In this document: one piece after another, positions 26,970 through 35,184 of the stretch
Position numbering within the stretch: the stretch's first letter is position 1
Layout: every line of letters begins with the position of its first letter
NCBI RefSeq assembly: GCF_029909975.1
Contig: NZ_CP094516.1
Location: 1,426,001 to 1,490,000, forward strand
DNA length: 64,000 nucleotides
Origin: Bradyrhizobium sp. ISRA430
GTDB taxonomy: Bacteria > Pseudomonadota > Alphaproteobacteria > Rhizobiales > Xanthobacteraceae
Direction: 5' to 3'
Position numbers and translations under genes: made by a program
Notes under the pieces: generated by a model
What the model was told of the DNA's origin: nothing
Database searches by the model: none
What the model saw: only the letters and a program-made list of their open reading frames with translations

Positions 26970-27263
26970 ATGACCAGCCACCTTCCACGCGTCCTGTTGG
27001 CCTGTACTGCCCCTGTGATGCTTCTGTTTGCGGTCTGCACAGCCAACGCCGCAGACGGCTGCGGTCCCGGCTGCCACGCCACCGTTTATGGCGCGTGTGT
27101 GGTCGATGGCTGGGGTACGGGGGCGCGTGTCTGGAATGAATGTCCGGCCACGTCTCGTGCACGTCCGCCTTGCGGCGGTTCGGATTATGTCTGGAGCTCT
27201 GGCAAGCGGGCTTGTTTCCCGAAGGTGAAGGACTGGGTTTGGAGTCCGGACGCCGCCTCGTGA
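26970..27263 (+). CDS. Small secreted Cys-rich protein (GCG_CRPN-like)
   Basis: A 97-residue exported protein with AAGGAG upstream. The signal peptide ends near AVCTANA, and the mature part starts DGCGPGCHATVYGACVVDGW. Further Cys lie in NECPATSR, RPPCGGSDYVW and ACFPKVKDW, six in the mature part, so disulfides are likely. The Gly-Cys-Gly-x-Gly-Cys-His opening matches a small rhizobial family I recall under the label GCG_CRPN. Function unknown. Confidence 0.68.
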   Translation: MTSHLPRVLLACTAPVMLLFAVCTANAADGCGPGCHATVYGACVVDGWGTGARVWNECPATSRARPPCGGSDYVWSSGKRACFPKVKDWVWSPDAAS

Positions 27264-27272
27264 TTTTTCCCC

Positions 27273-28679
27273 TCACAGGATCTCGTAGACCGATACCTTG
27301 TCCGCGATTCCGCTCAGCGCCACGCTGCGGCGGGCTGGGTTGAGGCCGCTCGCCTCGAGCAGGGTGCGGGCCTCGGCATTGTCCACGACCGCTTCCGTGA
27401 CCACGATCGCGCGCGAGGCAGCAAGGCCCTGGACGCGCGAGGCGATGTTCACGGTCTGCCCAAAATAATCCTGCTGGCCGTTGAGGGTGACCGCGAGGCA
27501 GGATCCTTCATGGATGCCCATCTTCAAAAGCAACCCCTGCTGCTGGCGCTGGGCCCCTAACTCGCTCATGGCCTCGCGCATGCGGATTGCGGCGGCGATC
27601 GCGCGGTCGGGGGTCTCGAAGGTGGCCATCACGGCATCGCCGATGGTCTTGACCACGGCGCCCTGCTCGGCCGCGATGATCTCCTGCAACAGGCGGAAAT
27701 GCTCGTTGACGAGATCGAAGGCGACGAGGTCGCCGACATGCTCGTAGAGCCCGGTGGAGTCCTTGAGGTCCGAGAACAGGAACGTCAGGCTCAGGATCTT
27801 CAGGCGCTGGCCGATCGCGAGCGTGTCGGTACGATAGAGGTCGCGAAAGGTCTGGTTGGTGAGGAGGCGCTTGGCGGTGAGGCTCGGCTTGCGCCGCGTC
27901 AGGAGGTCGTCGAGCCGTTGGTTGGCGACCCATACCGCCGGTAGCACGCGCACGTCGGTACGATTCTCCAGGGCGAGCCGCAGCGAGCCCGGGCACAGGC
28001 TCACGGAATCGACGGGGACATCGGCTTTGTTGAAGATCAGCGACAGGTTCTGGCGCTCGCTGGTCTCCTCGCCCTTGACCTCGAGGAACTGCGCCGTATG
28101 CGTCACCGGATCGAACACGATCAACATGCCGGCCGGCACTTGCAGGGACAGGATCGCCCGCTCGCCCGGCGGCAGGTCGACAGTTTCCAGCGTGAGTTCG
28201 CGCAGGAGCCCGTCGAGGTCGGCGGGAAGATCGATGGCCGAGCTCCAGAACACCTGGCGATAATATTCGGCGAGCGACAGTTCGTCGGCATTGTGGGCCG
28301 CGATCTTGCGCACGCGCGGGCTGACGGCGAAGGTCACCTCGACCAGATTGTCGAGCGTCGTCTCGTAGCCCGCGGCGCAGAACGCGCAGTGATATTGCGG
28401 GCTGTTCACCGTCTTCAGGCTCTTGTTGGCGGACAGGACCCCGGCGCAGCTCGGGCAGATCACGCTCCAGGTCATCTCCAGTATGCCGAGCCCGACCGCA
28501 TGCAACAACCCCGCGATCACCTGCTCCTCGCCGAGGCCGGCGCGGCCGGCGAGATCCAACGCATTCATCTTGCTCAAGGCGTGGTCCGGCGCCTCCCGCA
28601 GCATGCGCTCGAGCAGGTCGACGACCCCTTCGTCGGCCGACTGACGCAGGACACCAAACAAGGTCTCGATTTCGCTCAT
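27273..28679 (-). CDS. Adenylate/guanylate cyclase with zinc-ribbon-like N-terminal region
   Basis: A 468-residue cytoplasmic protein. The N-terminal half (DUF5939-like) has a helical start, then a CxxC pair (ICPSCAGV and YHCAFCAAG) that looks like a zinc ribbon. The C-terminal third is a class III nucleotide cyclase: FLFSDLKDSTGLYEHVGD supplies the metal-binding Asp, VVKTIGDAVMATF the second, and YFGQTVNIASRVQGLA the Asn/Arg that stabilise catalysis. It therefore probably makes cAMP in response to a signal read by the N-terminal half. It stands alone with no obvious partner. Confidence 0.87.
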   Translation of the reverse strand: MSEIETLFGVLRQSADEGVVDLLERMLREAPDHALSKMNALDLAGRAGLGEEQVIAGLLHAVGLGILEMTWSVICPSCAGVLSANKSLKTVNSPQYHCAFCAAGYETTLDNLVEVTFAVSPRVRKIAAHNADELSLAEYYRQVFWSSAIDLPADLDGLLRELTLETVDLPPGERAILSLQVPAGMLIVFDPVTHTAQFLEVKGEETSERQNLSLIFNKADVPVDSVSLCPGSLRLALENRTDVRVLPAVWVANQRLDDLLTRRKPSLTAKRLLTNQTFRDLYRTDTLAIGQRLKILSLTFLFSDLKDSTGLYEHVGDLVAFDLVNEHFRLLQEIIAAEQGAVVKTIGDAVMATFETPDRAIAAAIRMREAMSELGAQRQQQGLLLKMGIHEGSCLAVTLNGQQDYFGQTVNIASRVQGLAASRAIVVTEAVVDNAEARTLLEASGLNPARRSVALSGIADKVSVYEIL

Positions 28680-28949
28680 GCGTTGGTCTTAGCTGAAAGG
28701 GGGCCAGACGGAATCCGCTTCCCGTCAGGTATGCCCGGGAAGGCGAGGCACAACCCGTAGCAGCCGATTGCTGCGTCACGATGATGCGAGTTCAGTGGTC
28801 GTACGAACCGCCCCGGGCGTAGCCTGCCTACTTCAGAGGTAATTGCCGCCTCGAATAACAATCGCGGCAGGCGGGCCGGAAGTTTCGCTTGATTTGCGCG
28901 AATACGAACCTACGGTGCGGCGCGCCCAAAGGCGGGCGGGGAGCGAGCG

Positions 28950-29300
28950 ATGAACGACGCGATGAAATGCCCGACGTGCAATTCCGAGCACGCCTATCAG
29001 GATCGCGATCTCTGGGTTTGCCCGGAATGCGGCCATGAATGGAGCGCTGCGGCGGACGCGGCCCCGCAGACCTCGCATGAGACCGGTGTGCGCGATGCGA
29101 ACGGCAATCTGCTTGCCGATGGCGACAGCGTAGTCGTGATCAAGGACCTCAAGATCAAGGGATCGTCGTCGGTCGTCAAAGGCGGCACCAAAGTCAGGAA
29201 CATCCGCTTGCAGGACGCGACCGACGGGCACAACATCGCCTGCAAGATCGACGGAATCGGCGCGATGAACCTGAAGTCGGAGTTCGTGAAGAAGGCGTAG
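28950..29300 (+). CDS. phnA: PhnA-family zinc-ribbon protein
   Basis: A 116-residue protein matching PhnA/YjdM. The N-terminal zinc ribbon has Cys7, Cys10, Cys24 and Cys27 (CPTC and CPEC). The beta-rich C-terminal domain includes [20 protein letters not shown] and [21 protein letters not shown] precedes the ATG. Despite its name, PhnA's role in phosphonate use is uncertain, and there are no phosphonate genes nearby. Confidence 0.92.
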   Translation: MNDAMKCPTCNSEHAYQDRDLWVCPECGHEWSAAADAAPQTSHETGVRDANGNLLADGDSVVVIKDLKIKGSSSVVKGGTKVRNIRLQDATDGHNIACKIDGIGAMNLKSEFVKKA

Positions 29301-29391
29301 ATTCGTAGGGAGCCGCTCACGCGAACCTGTTCGCTGCCTCATTCCGAATCATCGGTGCGCGATCGTTCCCGCAGGCCGTCGCAGGCGACGC

Positions 29392-29595
29392 TCATCCGCC
29401 GAGCACGTGGCCCCAGCCGTCAAACACGAATCCCTTCCATGCAACGCTGCCATCGCCGAGCGGCCTGCTCGCACGGCGATAGTCGTCAGCTTCCTCAGCA
29501 GTCCAGGTGATGATCGTGTCCGATGGGCGGTCGTGCAGAATGGCGGGCTCGGCAGGATCGAAATCCCGCATGGGGCGGAGCGAAGAATGCGTCAT
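29392..29595 (-). CDS. Small hypothetical protein
   Basis: A 67-residue soluble protein, MTHSSLRPMRDFDPAEPAIL, with Asp/Pro/Trp-rich composition (TIITWTAEEADDYRRA and GFVFDGWGHVLGG). It has no family I can name. The composition and the Leu-Arg-Pro-x-Arg-Asp-Phe-Asp-Pro opening look like a real, conserved small protein, but the evidence is thin. Confidence 0.5.
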   Translation of the reverse strand: MTHSSLRPMRDFDPAEPAILHDRPSDTIITWTAEEADDYRRASRPLGDGSVAWKGFVFDGWGHVLGG

Positions 29596-29677
29596 GGACG
29601 ACTAACGCCCCGGCTTGCGCTGGGTTGCATGCGAGCTGCACTTCTCAAGGCTGAGGAGCGATCGACCGAGCAACGAT

Positions 29678-29842
29678 CTACTTCAACGCCGTGGCGAGCG
29701 AGGTGAGTTTTGCGACGAGGTTGATGCCGAGCGCATAGATCACTTCGATGATGGCAAGCGCGATGCCGGCAGCGATCAGGCCGTACTCGATGGCGGTGGC
29801 GCCGCTTTCATCGGCGATGAACCTGGTGATGATGCCCTTCAA
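29678..29842 (-). CDS. Flp family type IVb pilin, TTG start
   Basis: A 54-residue pilin from TTG 29842, with AAGGAA about eight bases upstream. The prepilin signature is clear: a short basic leader (LKGIITRFIADESGATAIEY) followed by GLIAAGIALAIIEVIYALGI, a hydrophobic helix, and a short polar end. Flp pilins are processed by a TadV-type peptidase and assembled by a tad secretion system. No tad genes are in the window, so this copy is an orphan here. Confidence 0.85.
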   Translation of the reverse strand: MKGIITRFIADESGATAIEYGLIAAGIALAIIEVIYALGINLVAKLTSLATALK

Positions 29843-29965
29843 TGTCAGTTCCTTCCCACTTCAGTCGTAGGTTGTCGGTGCGGGGAGGAATGCCGGACTA
29901 CAATCCAAGATTGAGTAAATGTCACTTGATCAATTTGACGGGAAATCGCGCGGAAGCCATGCCAA

Positions 29966-29996
29966 ACAAAAAAGCCCGCGACGATGTCGCGGGCTT
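29966..29996 (-). terminator. Intrinsic terminator of the leftward small gene
   Basis: The perfect stem GCCCGCGAC / GTCGCGGGC with loop GAT, read leftward, is followed by TTTTTTGTTT. It lies 24 bases past the stop of the gene at 30020-30289. Confidence 0.88.
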
Positions 29997-30019
29997 CTGC
30001 AATTCGAAAGCGCCTGATC

Positions 30020-30289
30020 TCAGCGCGCGCGGCCTTCGGTCTGGCCCGGCACAGCGGCGGCAGTCGACAGCTTGCGGGGCGTCAGAACCTTGAGCTGATG
30101 CGGCGTGGCGGCATTGCCCGAGGCCTGCGCCTGCCCCTGGACGTGGGAGCCGCCGAGTACAGCAACCTGAACCGGCGAGATCGGCAGCCCGGCCGCCTCA
30201 TAGGTCGGCAGCTCGGCGGAAAAGCTGGCCGTGACGCCGGCGAGCGAGAGGGCAGCGACGGCTGCAATGGTATACGAAATTCTCTTCAC
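30020..30289 (-). CDS. Small secreted hypothetical protein, GTG start
   Basis: An 89-residue exported protein from GTG 30289 with AGGAGA upstream. The signal peptide is clear (ISYTIAAVAALSLAGVTASF, cleavage near SAE). The mature part is polar with a Gly/Gln/Ala-rich centre (GGSHVQGQAQASGNAATPHQ). No domain is recognised. Confidence 0.7.
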   Translation of the reverse strand: MKRISYTIAAVAALSLAGVTASFSAELPTYEAAGLPISPVQVAVLGGSHVQGQAQASGNAATPHQLKVLTPRKLSTAAAVPGQTEGRAR

Positions 30290-30583
30290 ACCGATTCTCC
30301 TGGGTAGTGCGTTGAGAACGTGACCTAGTCAGCATTGTTGCGCCGCACCAGTCACCATGTTGCATTGCAACAATGCAGATTTCACGGATCACGTTTGAGG
30401 CAATCCCTCAGCGATCCCGCCGAAAAAGTTCCCATTCGTTGCCCCGCGGGCACAGTTTTCCAAAAAACGCCCGCCCTCCCCCTCCTGCGCCATTGCGCGG
30501 CCACATCTCGCCCCGAACAATCAAGGTTGCCGCGTGGCTAGCTGTGCAAACCGGCTCGGACAGAGCCTTTGGAGGCTGGGGTC

Positions 30584-31906
30584 ATGGACGATCGGCGATC
30601 TCTCCTGGTGGCGGTCTCATGCCCATCGGCCGTTGTCGTGGGCTGGCTTGCACTTTCGCTGTCCGCCTATGCGCCGGCCCTCATCGAGAGCAGCGGTGCC
30701 GACGCCGCCGCCGAAATCCGCGCAAAGTCCTCCGCTGCCAACGTTGAGCGTGCCGATGTTCCACAGGCTGCGGTGATCGACGCCCCTGCCGCCGCAAGCG
30801 CCGACGTCGCGGTCGCCCTGCCTCCGCCGCCGAGCACAGAGACCGCCGCAACGGAGACTGCGACGACGCCCGATACCGCCGAGCCGGCCGTGAAGCTTGC
30901 CTCGGCCGACCCGGCGCAGATCCTGCCGGCGGAAGCGCCGCCTCCTGCGGTTGCAGACATCCCGGCCCAAGCGAGCAGCGAATCCGCGCCGGCTCAAGCG
31001 AGCAACGAAGCGGTCCCTGCCGAAGCGCCTGCGATCAAGCTCGCATCCTCAGATCCCACGGAAATCGTGCCGGACGGCGCGCCGCTATCACCCGCGGCCA
31101 TCGAGAGCGCGCCGGCTGCGAGCGAGAGCAAGGCAACGCCTCCTGCCGACACCGTCGCGGTCCTTGACGAATGCTTCGTCATCGACGCCTGCATCGACCG
31201 CTATCTGTGGGCGCTCTATCAGCGCACGCCCAAGGAGGATTCGATCAAGGTGCAAGAGCGCCGGGCCGTCAGCGTTAAACGCAGGGGCAAGACAGTCACG
31301 GTGATGCGGTCCTTCACCAAGCTCGTCGACGAGGATTTCGCCTGGAAGGATCCGAAGGCGGCCGACCATGCCGGCATGTCGATGATGGACTACGTGATCG
31401 GCGGCATGGATCGCAGCTTCAAGCGCAAGCTGTTTCGCGCGCTGCTTGCGGCCGAAGCCGCCGGCCTGTCACCCGGCATCACCAGCGCGTTCCGCGACGA
31501 CTATCGTCAGTCAATCGCCAGCGGCCTCAAGGCGGCTTCCGACCGGTCGTATCACGGCGGCAGCTTCCGCGGCGGCTACGGTCATGGGCTCGCGGCTGAC
31601 GTCGTGAGTACCAAGGGTGACAACCGCGCGCAGCGCTGGACCTCGACCGAGGTGCTGTGGAAATGGATCGATGCCAACGGCAAGGCGCTCGGCATCGGCC
31701 GTCCCTATCTCGACCGCGATCCCCCGCATGTCGGTCCCATCGACGGCCAGGAATACATCTCGCGCCGTGGCACGGGCGAGCGCCAAATCGCCGCGAACGC
31801 GAAGGCCCACGCGGCGTCGAAGAAGGCGAAGATGCACAGCGCGCGTGAACGAAGCTCGGCGAAGCCGCAGAAGTCGGCTCGCGCGTCCAAGGGACGGACG
31901 ATCTGA
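30584..31906 (+). CDS. Membrane-anchored M15-like peptidase (DD-carboxypeptidase-like) with long Pro/Ala linker
   Basis: A 440-residue protein; ATG 30584 has GGAGG eight bases upstream. It has an N-terminal membrane helix (about 8-32), then about 160 residues of Ala/Pro/Glu-rich linker containing a duplicated phrase (VKLASADPAQILPAEAP and IKLASSDPTEIVPDGAP). A C-terminal domain follows from about residue 195. Ser322-x-His324, Gly335-x-Ala337-x-Asp339 and His382 (RDPPHVG) fit the zinc-ligand motifs of peptidase family M15, but with about eight extra residues between the two first motifs. It probably acts on peptidoglycan peptides in the periplasm. The tail is Lys/Ala/Ser-rich. Confidence 0.75.
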   Translation: MDDRRSLLVAVSCPSAVVVGWLALSLSAYAPALIESSGADAAAEIRAKSSAANVERADVPQAAVIDAPAAASADVAVALPPPPSTETAATETATTPDTAEPAVKLASADPAQILPAEAPPPAVADIPAQASSESAPAQASNEAVPAEAPAIKLASSDPTEIVPDGAPLSPAAIESAPAASESKATPPADTVAVLDECFVIDACIDRYLWALYQRTPKEDSIKVQERRAVSVKRRGKTVTVMRSFTKLVDEDFAWKDPKAADHAGMSMMDYVIGGMDRSFKRKLFRALLAAEAAGLSPGITSAFRDDYRQSIASGLKAASDRSYHGGSFRGGYGHGLAADVVSTKGDNRAQRWTSTEVLWKWIDANGKALGIGRPYLDRDPPHVGPIDGQEYISRRGTGERQIAANAKAHAASKKAKMHSARERSSAKPQKSARASKGRTI

Positions 31907-31924
31907 GCCGAAGCCGGGCGCGCC

Positions 31925-32743
31925 TTACGCGTCAGGTGGTGTCGTGGGCAGCGGAACGAGCCGCATCTCCGCTGATCCCTCCTGCTGCGTGCGCACCAGC
32001 ACGGCGAACACAGTCTGCACCGCCAGACGCACGGCCTTTTCGACGGCTGCGCCCTTGGCAAGATGGGCTGCGATCAGGCCGGTCAGGAGATCGCCGGTAC
32101 CGTAGGGGCGGATCGGCAGGCGCGCCGTCGCAAAGCGCGACATTTGTCCGCCCGAAGAGAGAATCGTCTCGACCTGCCCCGCTGCCGTGTCGGCGAGCTC
32201 GCAACCGGTGGCGACAACGCCGGTCCGGCCCTGCCCGGCAATCGCCGTGCTCGCGGCGCGCAAACCCTGCACATCCATCACCTTGACGCCGGAGAGCAGC
32301 TCGAGCTCGAACTGATTGGGCGTAACAAGCGTTGCAGCCGGCAACAACCGGTGACGGAGCACGTCCAGGATGCCCTCCGCCACGTAGATCCGGCCGTCAT
32401 CCCCGATCACGGGGTCGCAGAGATAAGTGAGCTTCGAATTCGACCGCAACGCGCGCTCGACGAAATCGGCGATGACGGCGGCATTGGCCGGTGAGCCGAG
32501 ATAACCGGTCACGAGCACGGCGGCCTGCTCGACCAGCCCGCGCTCCTCGACGCCTTTGAGCAGGTCGGCCACCAACTCGGCCTCGAGCACCCGCCCGTGC
32601 AGGCTTGGATAGCGCGGATGGTTCGACAAGAGCGTCGTCGGCACCGCGGCGACATTCACGCCCTCCGCCTGCATGGGATAGACGGCCGCGCTATTGCCGA
32701 CATGGCCGTGGACCACCTGGCTCTGAATGGAGATGACGAGCAT
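31925..32743 (-). CDS. pdxY: Pyridoxal kinase
   Basis: A 272-residue ribokinase-fold enzyme that phosphorylates pyridoxal in vitamin B6 salvage. Signatures: SIQSQVVHGHVGNSAAVYPM at the start, YLCDPVIGDDGRIYV, LVTPNQFELELLSG, and the catalytic loop RPYGTGDLLTGLIAAHLAKG with the catalytic Asp. The ATG at 32743 matches the family start. It is separated from the SMR exporter by a divergent promoter region. Confidence 0.95.
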   Translation of the reverse strand: MLVISIQSQVVHGHVGNSAAVYPMQAEGVNVAAVPTTLLSNHPRYPSLHGRVLEAELVADLLKGVEERGLVEQAAVLVTGYLGSPANAAVIADFVERALRSNSKLTYLCDPVIGDDGRIYVAEGILDVLRHRLLPAATLVTPNQFELELLSGVKVMDVQGLRAASTAIAGQGRTGVVATGCELADTAAGQVETILSSGGQMSRFATARLPIRPYGTGDLLTGLIAAHLAKGAAVEKAVRLAVQTVFAVLVRTQQEGSAEMRLVPLPTTPPDA

Positions 32744-32862
32744 GGTGAGGTCCGTAAGGTCAATCAGGCCGCCGCGCAAGGGGGCCTGTCGTGGGCTCGT
32801 CACTCGCATGTGATATGAGCCCCTGATGTAGCCAGTCAAGCAAACGCCATATTGCGGTTAAA

Positions 32863-32882
32863 CATACCTACCGCGCGGTATC
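32863..32882. promoter_or_regulatory. Candidate TetR operator in front of the SMR exporter
   Basis: The sequence ATACCTACCGCGCGGTAT contains the perfect 12-base palindrome TACCGCGCGGTA (32869-32880) with outer ATACC/GGTAT halves. It sits about 30 bases before the SMR start. Such dyads are typical of QacR/AcrR-like repressors that control drug exporters, and a TetR gene follows in the same operon. Confidence 0.65.
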
Positions 32883-32908
32883 TTTTCCGCAAAACTCCCG
32901 AATCTGTC

Positions 32909-33253
32909 ATGACCTCCGCCTTCAACGCCTACGCAGCGCTCGCCCTCGCCATCATCTTCGAGGTCACCGCATCCGCCTTCCTGCAGCACTCCGCGCAGTT
33001 CACGCGCCCGTGGCCGACGCTGGCGATGGTGTTGTTCTACGTGGCCTCGTTTTACGCGTTGTCGGTCGCGATCCGGGTCATCCCCCTGAGCATCGCCTAT
33101 GCGATATGGGGCGGCGTCGGCATCATCCTGACGGCCACGGTCTCCTTCGTGCTGTTCCGCCAGATGCTGGACGCCGCGGCCTTCGTCGGCATTGCGCTGA
33201 TCGTGTCCGGGGTCGTGATCATCAACCTGTTCTCGGAGACGACGGTGCACTGA
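32909..33253 (+). CDS. SMR-family multidrug exporter (EmrE/QacE-like)
   Basis: A 114-residue membrane protein with four helices. The essential membrane-embedded Glu is Glu18 (ALAIIFEVTASAFL), and the signature YALSVAIRVIPLSIAYAIWG follows in helix 2-3. EmrE-type proteins work as antiparallel dimers exchanging protons for cationic drugs. ATG 32909 gives the standard N-terminus. The stop codon overlaps the start of the TetR gene by one base (TGATG), so the pair is translationally coupled. Confidence 0.92.
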   Translation: MTSAFNAYAALALAIIFEVTASAFLQHSAQFTRPWPTLAMVLFYVASFYALSVAIRVIPLSIAYAIWGGVGIILTATVSFVLFRQMLDAAAFVGIALIVSGVVIINLFSETTVH

Positions 33254-33822
33254 TGCCGGGCAGCGCCCACACTCGCGCCAAGCAGCCAGAGCAGGTGCGG
33301 CGCGCCCTGCTCGACCGTGCGGCGGCGATCGCCATGGATCATGGCGTGTCCGGCGTCACGGTGCAGGCGGTGGCGGCGGCGGCCGGAGTTACCAAGGGCG
33401 GGTTGTTCCATCATTTCGCGAGCAAGCAGGCGCTGATCGAAGGCCTGTTCGCCGATCTCCTGGCCCGCGTCGATGCCGAGATCGACGCCGCCATCGCCGC
33501 GGATCCGAAGCCGCGCGGCAGCTTCACGCGCGCTTACGTGAACGCAGTGTTTACCGGCAAGGCCTTCGGCTTCCATACGCCCTGGGCGGCGCTGAGCATG
33601 GTCGTCGTCACCGATCCGCCACTGCGCCAGCTCTGGAACGACTGGATGAAGGCGCGCCTGAAGCGCCATCGCACAACCGACGGCGCGCCAGAACTCCACG
33701 TCGTACGCCTCGCCGCCGACGGCGCCTGGCTGTCTCACGTCACCACCGGGCAGACCCGCATGAGCGCGGACCTGCGCGCCGTGCACGGCCGGTTGCTGGC
33801 GCAAACCTATCGGCGCACGTAG
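33253..33822 (+). CDS. TetR-family regulator of the SMR exporter
   Basis: A 189-residue TetR repressor with helix-turn-helix at about residues 25-60 (VSGVTVQAVAAAAGVTKGGL, then FHHFASKQALIEGLF) and a variable ligand-binding domain (TetR_C_37-like). It is encoded directly after the exporter, which it probably represses through the palindrome at 32863-32882 until a substrate drug binds. Confidence 0.9.
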   Translation: MPGSAHTRAKQPEQVRRALLDRAAAIAMDHGVSGVTVQAVAAAAGVTKGGLFHHFASKQALIEGLFADLLARVDAEIDAAIAADPKPRGSFTRAYVNAVFTGKAFGFHTPWAALSMVVVTDPPLRQLWNDWMKARLKRHRTTDGAPELHVVRLAADGAWLSHVTTGQTRMSADLRAVHGRLLAQTYRRT

Positions 33823-33846
33823 CGGCTTTGCCCTCAAGGCCGTTCC

Positions 33847-33931
33847 GTAGGGTGGGTTAGCCGAAGGCGTAACCCACCACTTCCGTCGCCACGCGCGAAG
33901 AGGTGGGTTACGCTTCGCTACCCCACCCTAC
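33847..33931. repeat. Palindromic intergenic repeat, GTAGGGTGGGTTA type
   Basis: The left arm GTAGGGTGGGTTAGCCGAAG pairs with CGCTTCGCTACCCCACCCTAC. Inside are two further facing motifs, GTAACCCACC and GGTGGGTTAC. This is a common Bradyrhizobium element. Confidence 0.78.
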
Positions 33932-33939
33932 ACATCTCA

Positions 33940-34302
33940 CTAATGATCCTGCACGGGTCGAGGCGGACGCGGCGTAGAGCGCGGCGAGCGCGCCGCAGGC
34001 TTGGTTGCTGTGCGCGGGGCGGTATCGACGGATTCCAGATACGAGGCGAGCGCCTTGGCAGAGTCGGAACTGGTCGCGTAGTGGTCCTTCAGGAACCAGG
34101 TGAGCGTCAGACTGAAGCGCCCCTTTGCAAGCCCACGAGGGCTGCGATGACAGGTCGCGCAGCCGTCCGCGAAAAGCTTGGCCGGGGATTTGCCGGCGTC
34201 GAGATTTTGCGCGGATGCCACAGTCGCCGCCAGCACGACGGCGGCGGCAAGAGTCACAAGAGGCGCGATGCGATCGCGCCCCGGCCGAAATAGCGTTATC
34301 AA
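33940..34302 (-). CDS. Small periplasmic c-type cytochrome-like protein, TTG start
   Basis: A 120-residue exported protein. TTG 34302 has AGGGG upstream and encodes a signal peptide ending ATVASAQ. One haem-binding motif, CATCH (residues 48-52), follows FADG. The rest is short, with only FSLTLTWFLKDHYATSS-type helix and a basic Pro/Arg/Thr tail. A single-haem electron carrier is likely, and the axial Met is not obvious. No partner oxidase is nearby. Confidence 0.72.
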   Translation of the reverse strand: MITLFRPGRDRIAPLVTLAAAVVLAATVASAQNLDAGKSPAKLFADGCATCHRSPRGLAKGRFSLTLTWFLKDHYATSSDSAKALASYLESVDTAPRTATKPAARSPRSTPRPPRPVQDH

Positions 34303-34328
34303 CGTCGTCCCCTAACCCCGCCGCGCGG

Positions 34329-34508
34329 TCACGCCGCCAGCAATTGATCGAATTCGCTCGGCGCGTACGCCTTGCCGTCCTCATCGGTGATGACGACCCG
34401 CCATCCCTCGCTTGCCCACACCCTCGCCTTTGCCACGATCAGGAGCCGGCTCTCGCGCGCAAAACTGTACTTCTCGTTGTCGCGTTCTGCGACCATTTTG
34501 TAGGCCAA
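34329..34508 (-). CDS. Small hypothetical protein
   Basis: A 59-residue soluble protein. TTG 34508 with AGGGG upstream gives LAYKMVAERDNEKYSFARES; ATG 34496 is the alternative. The rest (RLLIVAKARVWASEGWRVVI, TDEDGKAYAPSEFDQLLAA) has regular helix/strand alternation and looks conserved in Bradyrhizobium. Function unknown. Confidence 0.65.
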   Translation of the reverse strand: MAYKMVAERDNEKYSFARESRLLIVAKARVWASEGWRVVITDEDGKAYAPSEFDQLLAA

Positions 34509-34743
34509 TGCGCATCCCCTAGCGTTGCTCTGCACCCTGCCCGTCGTGGCAGCGGGCTTTGGCGGCAATTCGCCGGACATGTGGCAATTTGGTGCAGTCC
34601 ACGGCAGCATTGTGGACCCGCGTCGGTTCAGATGGTGCGAAGGAGCAATGCGGCGCGTCACGTTACCGATTCTGCTGTTGGTCGGGCGTCAGCCCGGCCG
34701 GGTCCATCGCCGCCGCGACGGAACCGAGAACGCGGCAAACCGT

Positions 34744-35028
34744 TCAGTGGACGCGGATGATGTGCGGACGGCCGAGATCGATCAGGCCCTGCACGGCGGA
34801 CAGACGATCGTCCAGGGCCGCGATGGTCAGGAGCAGATTGTTGCGCCGCTCATCGAGAAGGCCGATCTCGGCGCCGGACAATTTCGTGTTTGCCCGCTGC
34901 TTACGGATATCTTCGAGCGACTTGTGCAGCCCGGCAATCAGGCCGGTGAGTTGCTTGGCCTCCTTGGCCATCGAACGCTTCGCGACATTTTGGCGGCGCG
35001 TCTCCGCTTGGCTCTGTCTCATCGTCAT
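34744..35028 (-). CDS. Coiled-coil hypothetical protein, 94 residues
   Basis: A soluble, fully helical small protein (LTGLIAGLHKSLEDIRKQRA, LDERRNNLLLTIAALDDRLS). GGAGG lies upstream of the ATG at 35028; a second ATG is two codons on. No family is recognised; the composition is typical of a dimeric helical hairpin. Confidence 0.62.
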   Translation of the reverse strand: MTMRQSQAETRRQNVAKRSMAKEAKQLTGLIAGLHKSLEDIRKQRANTKLSGAEIGLLDERRNNLLLTIAALDDRLSAVQGLIDLGRPHIIRVH

Positions 35029-35148
35029 CCTCCCGTGCCCCGCTGCCCCGAGTGGATGACTACATCTTTGGGTAGAAATATTTCGATCGATGAAAACTGT
35101 CCACGAAGAACTGTCTTAAATTGTAGGCGCCTTGCTTCCAGCCAAAGG

Positions 35149-35176
35149 AAAAGCCCGGCGCGAGCGCCGGGCTTTT
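35149..35176 (-). terminator. Intrinsic terminator of the SH3 protein gene
   Basis: The stem AAGCCCGGCG / CGCCGGGCTT with loop CGAG has T-runs in both directions. It lies nine bases past the leftward stop at 35185. Confidence 0.85.
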
Positions 35177-35184
35177 GGATAGGC

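Noticed and set aside
28833..29342. A 169-codon frame antisense to phnA
   Set aside because: The PhnA zinc ribbon on the plus strand is unmistakable.
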